From Methylobrevis albus (GTDB lineage Bacteria > Pseudomonadota > Alphaproteobacteria > Rhizobiales > Pleomorphomonadaceae), in the NCBI RefSeq assembly GCF_015904235.1, contig NZ_JADZLT010000049.1:186001-250000 (forward strand): 64,000 nt of DNA, in the 5' to 3' direction. Under the pieces are notes generated by a model. It was not told the DNA's origin. It made no database searches and saw only the letters and a list, made by a program, of their open reading frames with translations. The number at the start of each line of letters is the position of its first letter. The first letter of the stretch is position 1. Shown here one piece after another: positions 1 through 8,398 of the stretch. The position numbers were made by a program, and so were the translations under genes.

Positions 1-620
1 TCCGCAGCTTCGCCGGCAACGCCGCGACGCTGCTCCAGCGCGGCGATACCGCCGCCGTCGCCGAGAACCTCGGCTTCGTCGGCGAACTCGCCGACCGGAT
101 CGGCACCATCACCGAGGGCCTGCGCGGCTTCGCCGCCAAGGGGTCGGGCGACATCGGCCCGACTTCGGTGGCGGATGCCGCCGACGGCGCACTGCTGCTG
201 ATCTCGCCGAAGCTCGGCAGCGGCCGGGTGGAGCTGCAGCGCAGCGGGTTCGAGGCGCCGGTGCAGGCGCGCGCCAACCGGCAGCGGCTGGAGCAGGTGC
301 TGGTCAACCTGCTGCGCAATGCGATCGAAGCGATCGAATCGCGCGCCGCCACCAACTCGGACACTCCCGCCGGCATCGTCCAACTTCGGCTCGACGCCGC
401 TGCCGCCGAGGTGCGCCTCACCGTCGCGGACAACGGGCCCGGCATTCCCGAGGCGGTGATGGCGACGCTGTTCACGCCGTTCAGCACGACAAAGCCGCGC
501 GGGCTCGGCCTCGGCCTCGTCATCTGCAACGACATCGTCACCAGCTTCGGCGGCCGGCTGGCGGTGGAAAGCTCGCCCGCCGGCACGACGGCCGTCATCC
601 ACCTGCAGCGGACACCATGA
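1..620 (+). CDS. dctB: Sensor histidine kinase, C-terminal part (DctB-like), cut by window start
   Basis: The frame is open from the first bases of the window, so only about the last 205 residues are visible. They carry the end of a dimerisation helix and a complete HATPase_c domain: N box [11 protein letters not shown]1 box DNGPGIP, F box LFTPFSTTK and G2 box GLGLGL. This is the ATP-binding catalytic part of a kinase that phosphorylates a response regulator. The next gene, 10 bp downstream, is a sigma-54 activator of DctD type, so a DctB-like role in sensing C4-dicarboxylates is inferred. The periplasmic sensor and the phospho-accepting histidine are outside the window, so ligand and pathway are not shown. 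Confidence 0.85.
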   Translation, partial: RSFAGNAATLLQRGDTAAVAENLGFVGELADRIGTITEGLRGFAAKGSGDIGPTSVADAADGALLLISPKLGSGRVELQRSGFEAPVQARANRQRLEQVLVNLLRNAIEAIESRAATNSDTPAGIVQLRLDAAAAEVRLTVADNGPGIPEAVMATLFTPFSTTKPRGLGLGLVICNDIVTSFGGRLAVESSPAGTTAVIHLQRTP

Positions 621-630
621 GGAGGGTCGC

Positions 631-2070
631 ATGAGCCGCATCGCGCCGGACGGCGGGCGACCCGCCGCGGCCACCGCGTCACCCGGCCGTGCGGAGCCGA
701 CGCCAGTCGCCTTCGTCGACGACGACGCGATGCTGCGCCGGGCCAACGTGCAGAGCCTCGAGCTCGGCGGCTTTGCCGCGACGGGCTTTGCCTCGGCGGA
801 GGACGCGCTGGCGGCGATCGGGCCGGACTATCCCGGCGTCGTTGTCACCGACATCCGCATGCCGAAGATGGACGGGCTGCAATTGCAGCGGGCGCTCGGC
901 CAGCGCGATGCGGACCTTCCCGTCATCCTCGTCACCGGCCACGGCGACGTCGAGATGGCGGTCGCGGCCCTGCAGGACGGCGCCTACGACTTCATCGCCA
1001 AGCCATATCCGCCCGAGCGCCTGCTGCGCAGCGTCACTCGCGCCGCCGAAAAGCGGCGGCTGGTGCTAGAGAACCGCGCCTTGCGCCAGCGCGCGGCGTC
1101 CACCCTCGACGATGGCCCGCTGATCGGCGAGACGCCGGCGATGCGCCGACTGCGCGCGACGCTGCGCCAGATCGCCGACGCCGACGTCGATGTGCTGGTC
1201 GCCGGCGAGACCGGCAGCGGCAAGGAGGTGGTCGCCCGGCTGCTGCACGACTGGAGCAGCCGGCGCCGGCACGGCCATTTCGTCGCGCTCAACTGCGCCG
1301 CGCTTCCTGAAAGCGTCATCGAGAGCGAGCTGTTCGGCCACGAGAGCGGCGCCTTCACCGGGGCGCAGAAGAAGCGCATCGGGCGGATCGAGCACGCGAG
1401 CGGCGGCACGCTGTTCTTCGACGAGATCGAGAGCATGCCGCTGCCGACGCAGGTGAAGCTGCTGCGCGTGCTGGAGGGGCGCGAGGTGGCGCCGCTCGGC
1501 ACCAACGACGTGCGCCCCGTCGACCTCCGCGTCGTCGCCGCCGCCAAGGTCGACCTCGGCGACCCGGCCCAGCGCGGCGACTTTCGCGAGGACCTCTACT
1601 ACCGGCTCAACGTCGTCACCGTGTCGATCCCGCCGCTGCGCGAGCGCCGCGCCGACATCCCGCTGCTGTTCGGCCATTTCCTCGCCCGCGCCGCCGAACG
1701 GTTTCGGCGCGAGGTGCCGCCGATCGACGCCGGGCTGCGGCGCCATCTCGACACCCACGCCTGGCCCGGCAACGTGCGCGAGCTCGTGCATTTTGCCGAG
1801 CGCTGCGTGCTCGGGATCGGCGAGCCGGAACCGGCCGCGGCATTTCCTGAAAGTCCGTCGACCGTCGCACCGGCAGGTGCGACCCTGCCCGAGACCGGCG
1901 CGCTGCCCGACTGGGTCGAGGCGGCGGAGGGACGGCTGATCCGCGCGGCGCTCGAAGCGACCGGCGGTGACGTGCGCCGGACGATCCAGCGGCTCGGCAT
2001 CCCGCGCAAGACCTTCTACGACAAGCTGGCGCGGCACGGCCTGCGGCGGGCGGACTTCGAGGACGGCTGA
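631..2070 (+). CDS. dctD: Sigma-54-dependent response regulator (DctD-like)
   Basis: A 479-residue NtrC/DctD-family regulator in three parts. The receiver domain (about 25-145) has acidic pocket VDDD and phospho-acceptor Asp74 in TDIRMP. The AAA+ domain has Walker A GETGSGKE (about 192-199), the sigma-54 contact loop GAFTGA (about 240-245) and Walker B LFFDE (about 261-265). A Fis-type helix-turn-helix lies at the C-terminus (about 445-475). The protein should activate RNA polymerase-sigma54 promoters after phosphorylation by the kinase encoded just upstream. A roughly 25-residue Ala/Pro-rich N-terminal tail precedes the receiver. The dicarboxylate assignment is inferred from architecture and pairing; another DctB/DctD-like pathway is possible. 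Confidence 0.88.
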   Translation: MSRIAPDGGRPAAATASPGRAEPTPVAFVDDDAMLRRANVQSLELGGFAATGFASAEDALAAIGPDYPGVVVTDIRMPKMDGLQLQRALGQRDADLPVILVTGHGDVEMAVAALQDGAYDFIAKPYPPERLLRSVTRAAEKRRLVLENRALRQRAASTLDDGPLIGETPAMRRLRATLRQIADADVDVLVAGETGSGKEVVARLLHDWSSRRRHGHFVALNCAALPESVIESELFGHESGAFTGAQKKRIGRIEHASGGTLFFDEIESMPLPTQVKLLRVLEGREVAPLGTNDVRPVDLRVVAAAKVDLGDPAQRGDFREDLYYRLNVVTVSIPPLRERRADIPLLFGHFLARAAERFRREVPPIDAGLRRHLDTHAWPGNVRELVHFAERCVLGIGEPEPAAAFPESPSTVAPAGATLPETGALPDWVEAAEGRLIRAALEATGGDVRRTIQRLGIPRKTFYDKLARHGLRRADFEDG

Positions 2071-2093
2071 GGCTTGTCGAAGGCCGCGAAAAG

Positions 2094-2867
2094 TCAGCCG
2101 CGCCCAACCAGCGGCATCGCCGTCGCCATCACCGTCATGGTGAGCACGTTCGCCTCCAGCGGCAGGCTCGCCATGTAGACCACCGCGTCGCCGATGTGGC
2201 GGGCGGGGATGGTCGGTTCGGTGGCGATGCGGCCGTCGGCCTGCAGCACGCCCTTCGCCATCTTCTCGGTCATCTCGGTCGCGGCGTTGCCGATGTCGAT
2301 CTGGCCGCAGGCGATGTCGAAGGCCCGGCCGTCGAGGGCGGTCGACTTTGTCAGCCCGGTGATCGCATGCTTCGTCGCGGTGTAGGGCGCCGAATGCGGT
2401 CGCGGCGTCGAGGCGGAGATCGAGCCGTTGTTGATGATGCGGCCGCCGCGCGGGCGCTGCGCCTTCATCAGCCGCATCGCCTGCTGGGTGCAGAGGAAGG
2501 CGCCGGTAAGGTTGGCCGAGACGACGCTCGACCATTGCGCGAAGCTGAGTTCCTCCATCGGGATCGCCGGCACGTTGCTGCCGGCGTTGTTGACGAGGAG
2601 GTCGAGCCGGCCGAAGCGCGCCTCGATCGCGGCGAACAGGGCGACGACCGCGTCGGGATCGCCGACGTCGGCGGCGATCGGCACTACGGTGCCGGCGGTC
2701 TCGGCGCCGAGCGCCGCGGCGGCATCTTCGAGCACCGCGATGCGGCGCCCGGAGATCACGACGGTAAAGCCCGCACCGAGCAGCGCGGCGCTGATCGCGC
2801 GGCCGACCCCGGTGCCGCCGCCGGTCACCAGCGCGATTTTCGCCTCGGCCCCCTCCGTCGTCGCCAT
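2094..2867 (-). CDS. Short-chain dehydrogenase/reductase (SDR)
   Basis: A 257-residue classical SDR with NAD(P)-binding motif TGGGTGVG (15-22), NNAG (93-96) and a Ser149/Tyr162-x3-Lys166 catalytic set in YTATK. It is predicted to be a cytoplasmic oxidoreductase acting on an alcohol or ketone. The substrate cannot be read from sequence. The frame is open far upstream, but the ATG at 2867 is preceded by a good GGAGAGG ribosome-binding site and matches the usual SDR N-terminus. The gene is convergent with the dctD-like gene. Its start faces the candidate replication origin. Confidence 0.9.
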   Translation of the reverse strand: MATTEGAEAKIALVTGGGTGVGRAISAALLGAGFTVVISGRRIAVLEDAAAALGAETAGTVVPIAADVGDPDAVVALFAAIEARFGRLDLLVNNAGSNVPAIPMEELSFAQWSSVVSANLTGAFLCTQQAMRLMKAQRPRGGRIINNGSISASTPRPHSAPYTATKHAITGLTKSTALDGRAFDIACGQIDIGNAATEMTEKMAKGVLQADGRIATEPTIPARHIGDAVVYMASLPLEANVLTMTVMATAMPLVGRG

Positions 2868-3527
2868 TGCCCGATCCTCTCCATGTTCGCGGCGCGTCAC
2901 CCCGGCGGCGACTGTCCACGGCGCTGTCTCCGGCGTCAACGGGTGAGGCCGGATGGCCCGGCCGGCGGCCGACCCGGTCGGTTGCACCCTTTCGGCAGCG
3001 CCCGAAAAACGAGTCGGATCCGGAACGAGCGTGGTGGCAGACCGGCTGCGGCGACCTCCGCGCGGGATTGATCCACAGCCTGGCCCGCGTTCGCGACGCG
3101 GAGGCGGACAAGTCGGCGAGAGTCCGGCAGCGGCCGCCCGCCTCTCCCCGGCGGGCGAATCCGTCCACAGAAGTGACCCGGACGCGGTCGATCTCGCCGG
3201 ACCCCGGGACAAGCTGGAAAGACTCAGTGAATTCCGCCCGCGTCCGGAAACTGGGCCGGGTTGTCCACATGTCGTCCCCGGCGGCGCGGCGGCGGGCAGG
3301 GCGGCGCAAGTCATTCGAATCGGTAGCGAAACATCGCGATCAGCCGCACTGTCCCACCGAGCCGGGCAAAACGGCCCCCGATCGGTCCGCCCTGCGGCAT
3401 CGACCCGCCCGGACGGCGAACGGATTGTGGACGGCCCCCTATCCCTGTTATCCACGGCCCTAACAGAAACAACAGATTCAAATCTTTCTTAGAATCTTTG
3501 TTTTCAGAGTTGTGGGAACGCTGTCCG
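2868..3527. other. Candidate chromosomal replication origin (oriC)
   Basis: A gene-free interval of about 660 bp directly upstream of hemE, the position of the origin in Caulobacter. It contains three DnaA-box-like 9-mers with one mismatch to TTATCCACA: 3069-3077, 3261-3269 and 3448-3456. Weaker ones lie at 2912-2920, 3161-3169 and 3426-3434. A stretch at 3461-3512, about 70 percent A+T inside GC-rich DNA, could be the unwinding element. Seven GANTC (CcrM-type) sites fall between 3011 and 3496. parA, parB and two parS sites follow within 9 kb. The function is inferred from context and motifs. Confidence 0.7.
3425..3453 (+). promoter_or_regulatory. Candidate hemE promoter overlapping a DnaA box
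   Basis: TTGTGG at 3425-3430 and TTATCC at 3448-3453 are separated by 17 bp, an acceptable housekeeping-sigma arrangement for alphaproteobacteria. The -10 half lies inside the DnaA-box-like sequence at 3448-3456, so DnaA binding could influence hemE transcription. The motif match is modest. Confidence 0.35.
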
Positions 3528-4571
3528 ATGATCGATGCCAGCCGCACGCGGCGCCTGATCCGCACTCTCGACGGCGAAGCCGGTCCGCCACCGATCTGGA
3601 TGATGCGGCAAGCCGGCCGCTATCTGCCGGAGTACCGGGCGACCCGGGCCGACGCCGGCAGCTTCCTCGACCTCTGCTTCAACCCGAAGCTCGCCACCGA
3701 GGTCACGTTGCAGCCGATCCGCCGTTTTGGCTTCGATGCGGCGATCCTGTTTTCCGACATCCTCGTCATCCCGCATGCGCTCGGCCAGGGCGTACGCTTC
3801 GTCGAGGGCGAAGGCCCGCGGCTCGATCCGATCGATCTCGACCGGGTGGACGAGCTCGACCCGACCACGGTGGTGGAGCGGCTTGGAGCGGTGCTGGAGA
3901 CCGTCGGCCGGGTCCGGGCGGCCCTGCCGGCCGAGACGGCGCTGCTCGGCTTCTGCGGCGCCCCCTGGACCGTGGCGACCTACATGATCGCCGGGCGCGG
4001 CACGCCGGACCAGATGCCGGCCCGCCGGGCGATGCTGACCCAGCCCGCCGCCTTCGACCGGCTGATCGAGATCCTCGTCGAATCGTCGATCGCCTATCTG
4101 GTGGCGCAATTGCGCGCCGGCGCCGATGCCGTGCAGGTGTTCGACAGCTGGTCGGGCACGCTCGACGACATCGGCTTTGCCCGCGCGGCGATGGAGCCGA
4201 TGCGGCGGATCGTCGAGGGCGTCCGGGCGGAAGTGCCGGGCGCGCGCATCATCGGCTTCCCGAAGGGCGCCGGCGCGCATCTGCCGGCCTATGTCGCGGC
4301 GACCGGGGTGACGGCCGTCGGCCTCGATTGGGGTGTGCCGCTGGCGTTCGCCCGCGACGTGGTGCAGCCGCTCTGCCCGGTGCAGGGCAATCTCGATCCG
4401 CTGCGCCTCGTCGTCGGCGGCGCGGGGCTGGACGAGGGCGTCGACGCGGTGCTCGAGGCGCTCGCCGGGCGGCCGTTCGTGTTCAACCTTGGCCACGGCA
4501 TCACGCCGGACGCGCCGGTCGAGCACGTCGGGCGGATGGTCGACCGGGTGCGCGCCTGGCAGCCGGGCTGA
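3528..4571 (+). CDS. hemE: Uroporphyrinogen decarboxylase HemE
   Basis: A 347-residue cytoplasmic enzyme that removes four carboxyl groups from uroporphyrinogen III to give coproporphyrinogen III in heme synthesis. The family signature [17 protein letters not shown] is at 21-37. GFCGAPWT and the C-terminal FNLGHGITP are also present, and the length is normal. The ATG at 3528 is preferred over one 30 bp upstream because it gives the usual short N-terminus. It sits between the candidate oriC and hemJ, 28 bp before hemJ, so the two are likely one heme-synthesis operon. Confidence 0.97.
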   Translation: MIDASRTRRLIRTLDGEAGPPPIWMMRQAGRYLPEYRATRADAGSFLDLCFNPKLATEVTLQPIRRFGFDAAILFSDILVIPHALGQGVRFVEGEGPRLDPIDLDRVDELDPTTVVERLGAVLETVGRVRAALPAETALLGFCGAPWTVATYMIAGRGTPDQMPARRAMLTQPAAFDRLIEILVESSIAYLVAQLRAGADAVQVFDSWSGTLDDIGFARAAMEPMRRIVEGVRAEVPGARIIGFPKGAGAHLPAYVAATGVTAVGLDWGVPLAFARDVVQPLCPVQGNLDPLRLVVGGAGLDEGVDAVLEALAGRPFVFNLGHGITPDAPVEHVGRMVDRVRAWQPG

Positions 4572-4599
4572 GCGCGGCGAACGAACGAGGGGCGCGGCG

Positions 4600-5028
4600 A
4601 TGTACGACTGGCTGAAGGCGCTGCACATCATCGCGATGGTCGCCTGGATGGCGGGGCTGTTCTACCTGCCGCGGCTGTTCGTCTATCACGCCGACGCCAC
4701 CCCCGGCTCCGAGTTCTCCGAGACGCTGAAGATCATGGAACGCCGGCTGCTGCGCGCCATCATGGAGCCGGCGATGGGGGCGACCTGGCTGTTCGGGCTC
4801 TGGCTGGCGTTTTATGCCGGCTGGTTCACATCCGGGGCGTGGTGGATCTGGATCAAGCTCGGCTTCGTCGTCGCGATGAGCGGCTTCCACAGCGCGCTGA
4901 AAGTCTGGCAGCGCGATTTCGCCGCCGACCGCAACACCCGGCCCGGCCGCTTCTACCGGATCGCCAACGAGGTGCCGACGCTGCTGCTGATCGCCATCGT
5001 GCTGCTCGTGGTGCTGAAGCCGTTCTGA
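4600..5028 (+). CDS. hemJ: Protoporphyrinogen oxidase HemJ
   Basis: A 142-residue integral membrane protein with about four hydrophobic segments. It matches the HemJ (UPF0093/TIGR00701) family: N-terminal YDWLKALHIIAMVAWMAGL, then FYLPRLFVYH. HemJ oxidises protoporphyrinogen IX to protoporphyrin IX in the inner membrane, and His and Arg residues in these segments are characteristic. The ATG at 4600 gives the family length. The open frame upstream of it is the out-of-frame hemE overlap. Its position 28 bp after hemE supports the heme role. Confidence 0.95.
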   Translation: MYDWLKALHIIAMVAWMAGLFYLPRLFVYHADATPGSEFSETLKIMERRLLRAIMEPAMGATWLFGLWLAFYAGWFTSGAWWIWIKLGFVVAMSGFHSALKVWQRDFAADRNTRPGRFYRIANEVPTLLLIAIVLLVVLKPF

Positions 5029-5101
5029 GCGTCGTCCGGGACCGGGCTGCTTTTCTCGCCCATTCGTGCGTGATGCGGCCCGATCTGCGGCAGGGAGACG
5101 C

Positions 5102-5130
5102 TTGTCGAGACGGAACTTAGCGACTATATC
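5102..5130 (+). promoter_or_regulatory. Candidate rho promoter
   Basis: TTGTCG at 5102-5107 is followed after 17 bp by TATATC at 5125-5130, a good match to alphaproteobacterial housekeeping promoters. It lies in the 338-bp hemJ-rho interval and would give a rho leader of roughly 230 nt. That leader contains a 7-bp hairpin (TCGGTTC/GAACCGA, 5170-5188). Long leaders are common for autoregulated rho genes. Apart from these two elements I see nothing in 5029-5366. Confidence 0.5.
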
Positions 5131-5366
5131 CGTCGGGTACCTGTTTGACGCGGACGGGCACGGCGCGATTCGGTTCGGTCTGAACCGACAAGATCGGCCG
5201 GTCGCCCAGTCGGTGGTTTGGCAGGCGGGTGCCGCCGTGGAAACCGCGACGGCGACGATCTTCGCCCGCCACTTGCCCTGTCGTCATCTTCCAGACCGGA
5301 CTGACCTTCATCCCTCCACGCGGCTGTCCGGGCCGCTCCTTCCCCGCAAGCGAGACGTTGACCTAC

Positions 5367-6632
5367 ATGCCGGAGATGAAACTCCAGGATCTGAAATCCA
5401 AGACGCCCAACGAGTTGCTCGTGACCGCGGAAGAGCTCGAGGTCGAGAACGCCTCGACCATGCGCAAGCAGGAGCTGATGTTCGCGATCCTGAAGCAGCT
5501 CGCTGCCCAGGACGTCGACATCATCGGCGAGGGCGTCGTCGAGGTGCTGCAGGACGGATTCGGGTTCCTGCGCTCGCCCGACGCAAATTACCTGCCGGGG
5601 CCGGACGACATCTACGTCTCGCCCTCGCAGATCCGCCGCTTCTCGCTGCGCACCGGCGACACCGTCGAAGGCCAGATCCGCAGCCCGAAAGAGGGCGAAC
5701 GGTATTTCGCGCTGCTGAAGGTCAACACGGTCAACTTCGAGGACCCGGACAAGGCGCGCCACAAGGTCCACTTCGACAACCTGACGCCGCTCTACCCCGA
5801 CCAGCGCTTCCGCATGGAAATCGAGGGTGTGCCGCAGAAGGACATGTCGGCCCGCGTGATCGATCTCGCCGCCCCGCTCGGCAAGGGCCAGCGCGCCCTG
5901 ATCGTAGCGCCGCCGCGCACCGGCAAGACCGTGCTCTTGCAGAACATCGCGCACTCGATCACCACCAATCATCCCGACTGCTACCTGATCGTGCTCCTCA
6001 TCGACGAACGTCCCGAGGAAGTCACCGACATGCAGCGCTCGGTGAAGGGCGAGGTGGTCTCGTCGACCTTCGACGAGCCGGCGACGCGCCACGTCCAGGT
6101 CGCCGAAATGGTGATCGAGAAGGCGAAGCGCCTCGTCGAGCACGGCCGCGACGTGGTCATCCTGCTCGATTCGATCACCCGCCTCGGCCGCGCCTACAAC
6201 ACCGTCGTGCCGTCGTCCGGCAAGGTGCTGACCGGCGGTGTCGACGCCAACGCCCTGCAGCGCCCGAAGCGCTTCTTCGGCGCCGCGCGCAACATTGAAC
6301 AGGGCGGCTCGCTGACCATCATCGCCACCGCGCTGATCGATACCGGCAGCCGCATGGACGAGGTGATCTTCGAGGAGTTCAAGGGGACCGGTAACTCCGA
6401 AATCATCCTCGACCGCAAGATCGCCGACAAGCGCGTGTTCCCGGCGATCGACATCCAGCGCTCGGGCACACGCAAGGAAGACCTGCTGGTCGCGCCCGAC
6501 AAGCTCAAGAAGACCTTCGTGCTGCGCCGTATCCTCAACCCGATGGGCACGACCGACGCGATCGAGTTCCTGCTCGACAAGCTGCGGCAGACGCGCACCA
6601 ACCAGGACTTCTTCGACTCGATGAACACCTGA
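5367..6632 (+). CDS. rho: Transcription termination factor Rho
   Basis: A 421-residue hexameric RNA-dependent ATPase that terminates transcription. It has the N-terminal Rho_N helix bundle ([15 protein letters not shown]), the cold-shock-like RNA-binding domain with RNP motif DGFGFLRS (63-70), Walker A APPRTGKT (181-188), the [10 protein letters not shown] segment and a long conserved C-terminal motor domain. The start at 5367 gives the standard length. An in-frame ATG lies 9 bp further on, just before KLQDL. The gene sits after hemE-hemJ and before mnmE, a common alphaproteobacterial order, and ends just before an intrinsic terminator. Confidence 0.98.
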   Translation: MPEMKLQDLKSKTPNELLVTAEELEVENASTMRKQELMFAILKQLAAQDVDIIGEGVVEVLQDGFGFLRSPDANYLPGPDDIYVSPSQIRRFSLRTGDTVEGQIRSPKEGERYFALLKVNTVNFEDPDKARHKVHFDNLTPLYPDQRFRMEIEGVPQKDMSARVIDLAAPLGKGQRALIVAPPRTGKTVLLQNIAHSITTNHPDCYLIVLLIDERPEEVTDMQRSVKGEVVSSTFDEPATRHVQVAEMVIEKAKRLVEHGRDVVILLDSITRLGRAYNTVVPSSGKVLTGGVDANALQRPKRFFGAARNIEQGGSLTIIATALIDTGSRMDEVIFEEFKGTGNSEIILDRKIADKRVFPAIDIQRSGTRKEDLLVAPDKLKKTFVLRRILNPMGTTDAIEFLLDKLRQTRTNQDFFDSMNT

Positions 6633-6648
6633 GGATCGCATCCGCGGT

Positions 6649-6670
6649 TCGATTCGGACTCGAAACGAGA
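6649..6670. repeat. 22-bp repeat, copy 1 (rho 3' side)
   Basis: The 22-mer from 6649 to 6670 (core TTCGGACTCGAA, two GANTC sites) is identical to 7769-7790 inside mnmE. It lies directly after rho and before the terminator stem. An inverted 12-bp core is at 8210-8221. Confidence 0.8.
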
Positions 6671-6698
6671 AGCCGCCGGGTGATTCCGGCGGCTTTTC
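6671..6698 (+). terminator. Intrinsic terminator after rho
   Basis: A perfect 9-bp stem AGCCGCCGG/CCGGCGGCT (6671-6679 with 6686-6694) around a 6-nt loop is followed by TTTTC. It lies 38 bp after the rho stop codon. Confidence 0.85.
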
Positions 6699-6718
6699 GC
6701 GTTCCGGGCGGATGATGC

Positions 6719-6733
6719 TTAACGAGACGTAAA
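6719..6733. promoter_or_regulatory. CtrA-box-like site upstream of mnmE
   Basis: TTAA, 7 bp, TAAA at 6719-6733 differs by one base from the CtrA motif TTAA-N7-TTAA. It lies 11 bp upstream of the mnmE start. A single degenerate match is weak evidence. Confidence 0.25.
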
Positions 6734-6744
6734 CGGGGCGGCCG

Positions 6745-8109
6745 ATGAGTGCGAGGGCAGGGATGGAGCGCGACCGTGACACGATCTTTGCGCTCGCCAG
6801 CGGCCGCCCGCCGGCAGGCCTCGCCGTCGTCCGGATCAGCGGGCCGCGGACTCGATTGGTTCTCGAAACGACGCTCGGTGCCGTGCCGCCCGCCCGCCGC
6901 GCCGCCTATCGCGCGATCCGTGCGCCCGGGGGCGAGACCATTGACCGCGGCGTGGTTCTCTTCTTCGAAGGCCCCGCCTCCTACACCGGCGAGGACAGCG
7001 CCGAACTGCATCTGCACGGCGGCCGCGCCGTGGTCGCAGCGACGCTCGCCATACTTGGTGACCTGCCGGGGCTGCGGCCAGCGACCGCCGGCGAGTTCAC
7101 CCGGCGCGCGTTCGACAACGGCCGGCTCGATCTCACCGCCGTGGAAGCGGTCGCCGACCTCGTCGCGGCCGAGACCGACGCCCAGCGCCGGCAGGCGCTG
7201 CGCCAGCTGGACGGCGGCCTCGCCGAGGTGGCGGGCGACTGGCGCCGGCGCCTGCTGCACGCCCGTGCCCTGATCGAGGCGGAACTCGATTTCGCCGACG
7301 AGGACGACGTGCCCGACAGCGCCGCGGCAGCGGTATGGGCCGACATGGCTCAGCTCTCGGCCGACCTCGGCAAGGTGCTGGCCGGGGGCAGGGTCGGCGA
7401 GCGGATCCGCGACGGCTTCGAGATCGCCATCCTCGGTCCGCCCAATGCCGGGAAGTCGAGCCTGCTCAATGCGCTGGCCGGCCGCGACGTCGCCATCGTT
7501 ACCGACGTGCCGGGCACGACGCGTGACCTGCTCGAAGTGCATCTCGACCTCGGCGGCTTCGCCGTGACGCTGGTCGACACCGCCGGCCTGCGGGAGACGA
7601 CGGAGACCGTCGAGGCGGAAGGCATCCGCCGCGCGAAGGCCCGCGCGGCCGACGCCGACCTGGTGCTCTGGCTCGCCGATGCCGGCCAGCCGCCGCCGGC
7701 GGACCTTCACGGTAGTGAAACCGATGCCGGCTCAGGCCCGCTCTGGATCATCGGCACCAAGAGGGATCTCGATTCGGACTCGAAACGAGACTCCCCGGCG
7801 GCCCGGCTCGATCACCGCATCTCAGCGCAAACCGGCGCGGGTCTCGACTCACTGGTGGCGGCGCTCACGGCGCATGTCGCCGGTCTGGTGCCCGCCGAGC
7901 CGGCACTGGTGACGCGGGCCCGGCACCGGCTTTGCCTTCAGGCGGCAAAGACGGCAATCGATGCGGCGGTCGCGAACGGAGCGGCGCCGCTCGAGGTACG
8001 TGCCGAGGGATTGCGGCAGGCGGGTGAGGCGCTCGGCGAGCTGATCGGGCGCATCGATGTCGAGGACGTCCTCGGGGCGATCTTCTCGGAGTTCTGTGTC
8101 GGGAAGTGA
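6745..8109 (+). CDS. mnmE: tRNA uridine-5-carboxymethylaminomethyl modification GTPase MnmE
   Basis: A 454-residue protein that works with MnmG to build (carboxymethyl)aminomethyl groups on wobble U34 of certain tRNAs. It has an N-terminal folate-binding domain (DTIFALASG, AVVRISGP) and an inserted G domain with G1 GPPNAGKSS (about 231-239), GTTRD and DTAG. The catalytic Cys is in the terminal FCVGK (usually CIGK). The G4 motif reads TKRD instead of NKxD. Right after it a 22-bp repeat shared with the rho 3' region encodes LDSDSKRD. An alternative ATG at 6763 has a better AGGGCAGGG ribosome-binding site and would give 448 residues, closer to the family. Confidence 0.96.
   Translation: MSARAGMERDRDTIFALASGRPPAGLAVVRISGPRTRLVLETTLGAVPPARRAAYRAIRAPGGETIDRGVVLFFEGPASYTGEDSAELHLHGGRAVVAATLAILGDLPGLRPATAGEFTRRAFDNGRLDLTAVEAVADLVAAETDAQRRQALRQLDGGLAEVAGDWRRRLLHARALIEAELDFADEDDVPDSAAAAVWADMAQLSADLGKVLAGGRVGERIRDGFEIAILGPPNAGKSSLLNALAGRDVAIVTDVPGTTRDLLEVHLDLGGFAVTLVDTAGLRETTETVEAEGIRRAKARAADADLVLWLADAGQPPPADLHGSETDAGSGPLWIIGTKRDLDSDSKRDSPAARLDHRISAQTGAGLDSLVAALTAHVAGLVPAEPALVTRARHRLCLQAAKTAIDAAVANGAAPLEVRAEGLRQAGEALGELIGRIDVEDVLGAIFSEFCVGK
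7769..7790. repeat. 22-bp repeat, copy 2 (inside mnmE)
   Basis: Identical over 22 bp to 6649-6670 and exactly 1,120 bp from it. Here it is in frame and encodes part of the segment between the G4 and G5 motifs of the MnmE GTPase domain. Confidence 0.8.
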
Positions 8110-8150
8110 CCCCGGCGGGGTATCCCGAGGGTTATCCCGACCTGTCCCAC

Positions 8151-8166
8151 TGTTTCACGTGAAACG
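8151..8166. other. parS site 1
   Basis: TGTTTCACGTGAAACG matches the bacterial parS consensus TGTTTCACGTGAAACA at 15 of 16 positions. It lies between mnmE and mnmG, 3 kb before parA-parB, whose ParB should nucleate here. Confidence 0.95.
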
Positions 8167-8176
8167 CTGCACAGGC

Positions 8177-8185
8177 TGTGGATAA
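8177..8185 (-). promoter_or_regulatory. Perfect DnaA box between the parS sites
   Basis: TGTGGATAA at 8177-8185 is the exact complement of the consensus DnaA box TTATCCACA. It lies between the two parS sites. It may titrate DnaA, regulate mnmG, or mark an origin-associated cluster. Confidence 0.75.
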
Positions 8186-8223
8186 GAAACGACCCCGTGA
8201 TTAGCACCGATTCGAGTCCGAAA

Positions 8224-8239
8224 TGTTCCACGTGAAACA
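8224..8239. other. parS site 2
   Basis: TGTTCCACGTGAAACA matches the parS consensus at 15 of 16 positions. It is 58 bp downstream of the first site. Paired parS sites near the origin help seed ParB spreading. Confidence 0.95.
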
Positions 8240-8298
8240 TGGAGAGACGCCCGGCGCCGTCCGGCCGGAGGACGCGTCGGGAGTGGAGGGGCCCGGTT

Positions 8299-8327
8299 TT
8301 GACCCGCCCCCCGCAATGAACTAGAAC
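8299..8327 (+). promoter_or_regulatory. Candidate mnmG promoter
   Basis: TTGACC at 8299-8304 and TAGAAC at 8322-8327 are separated by 17 bp. This would start transcription about 65 nt before the mnmG ATG at 8399. Confidence 0.55.
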
Positions 8328-8398
8328 GCTCGCAGGATGTGAGCAGCCGGCCGCGGCGATGCCTACGAGCCTCTCTCCCTGAGCCAAGAGAACCCGTC

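Noticed and set aside
1066..3309. 747-codon minus-strand frame spanning dctD and the origin
   Set aside because: Covers real plus-strand genes and noncoding DNA; Arg-rich, no domain seen.
8224..8398. mnmG starting at GTG 8339
   Set aside because: ATG 8399 gives the conserved N-terminus; the upstream 20 residues are Arg/Pro-rich and follow a promoter-like element too closely.
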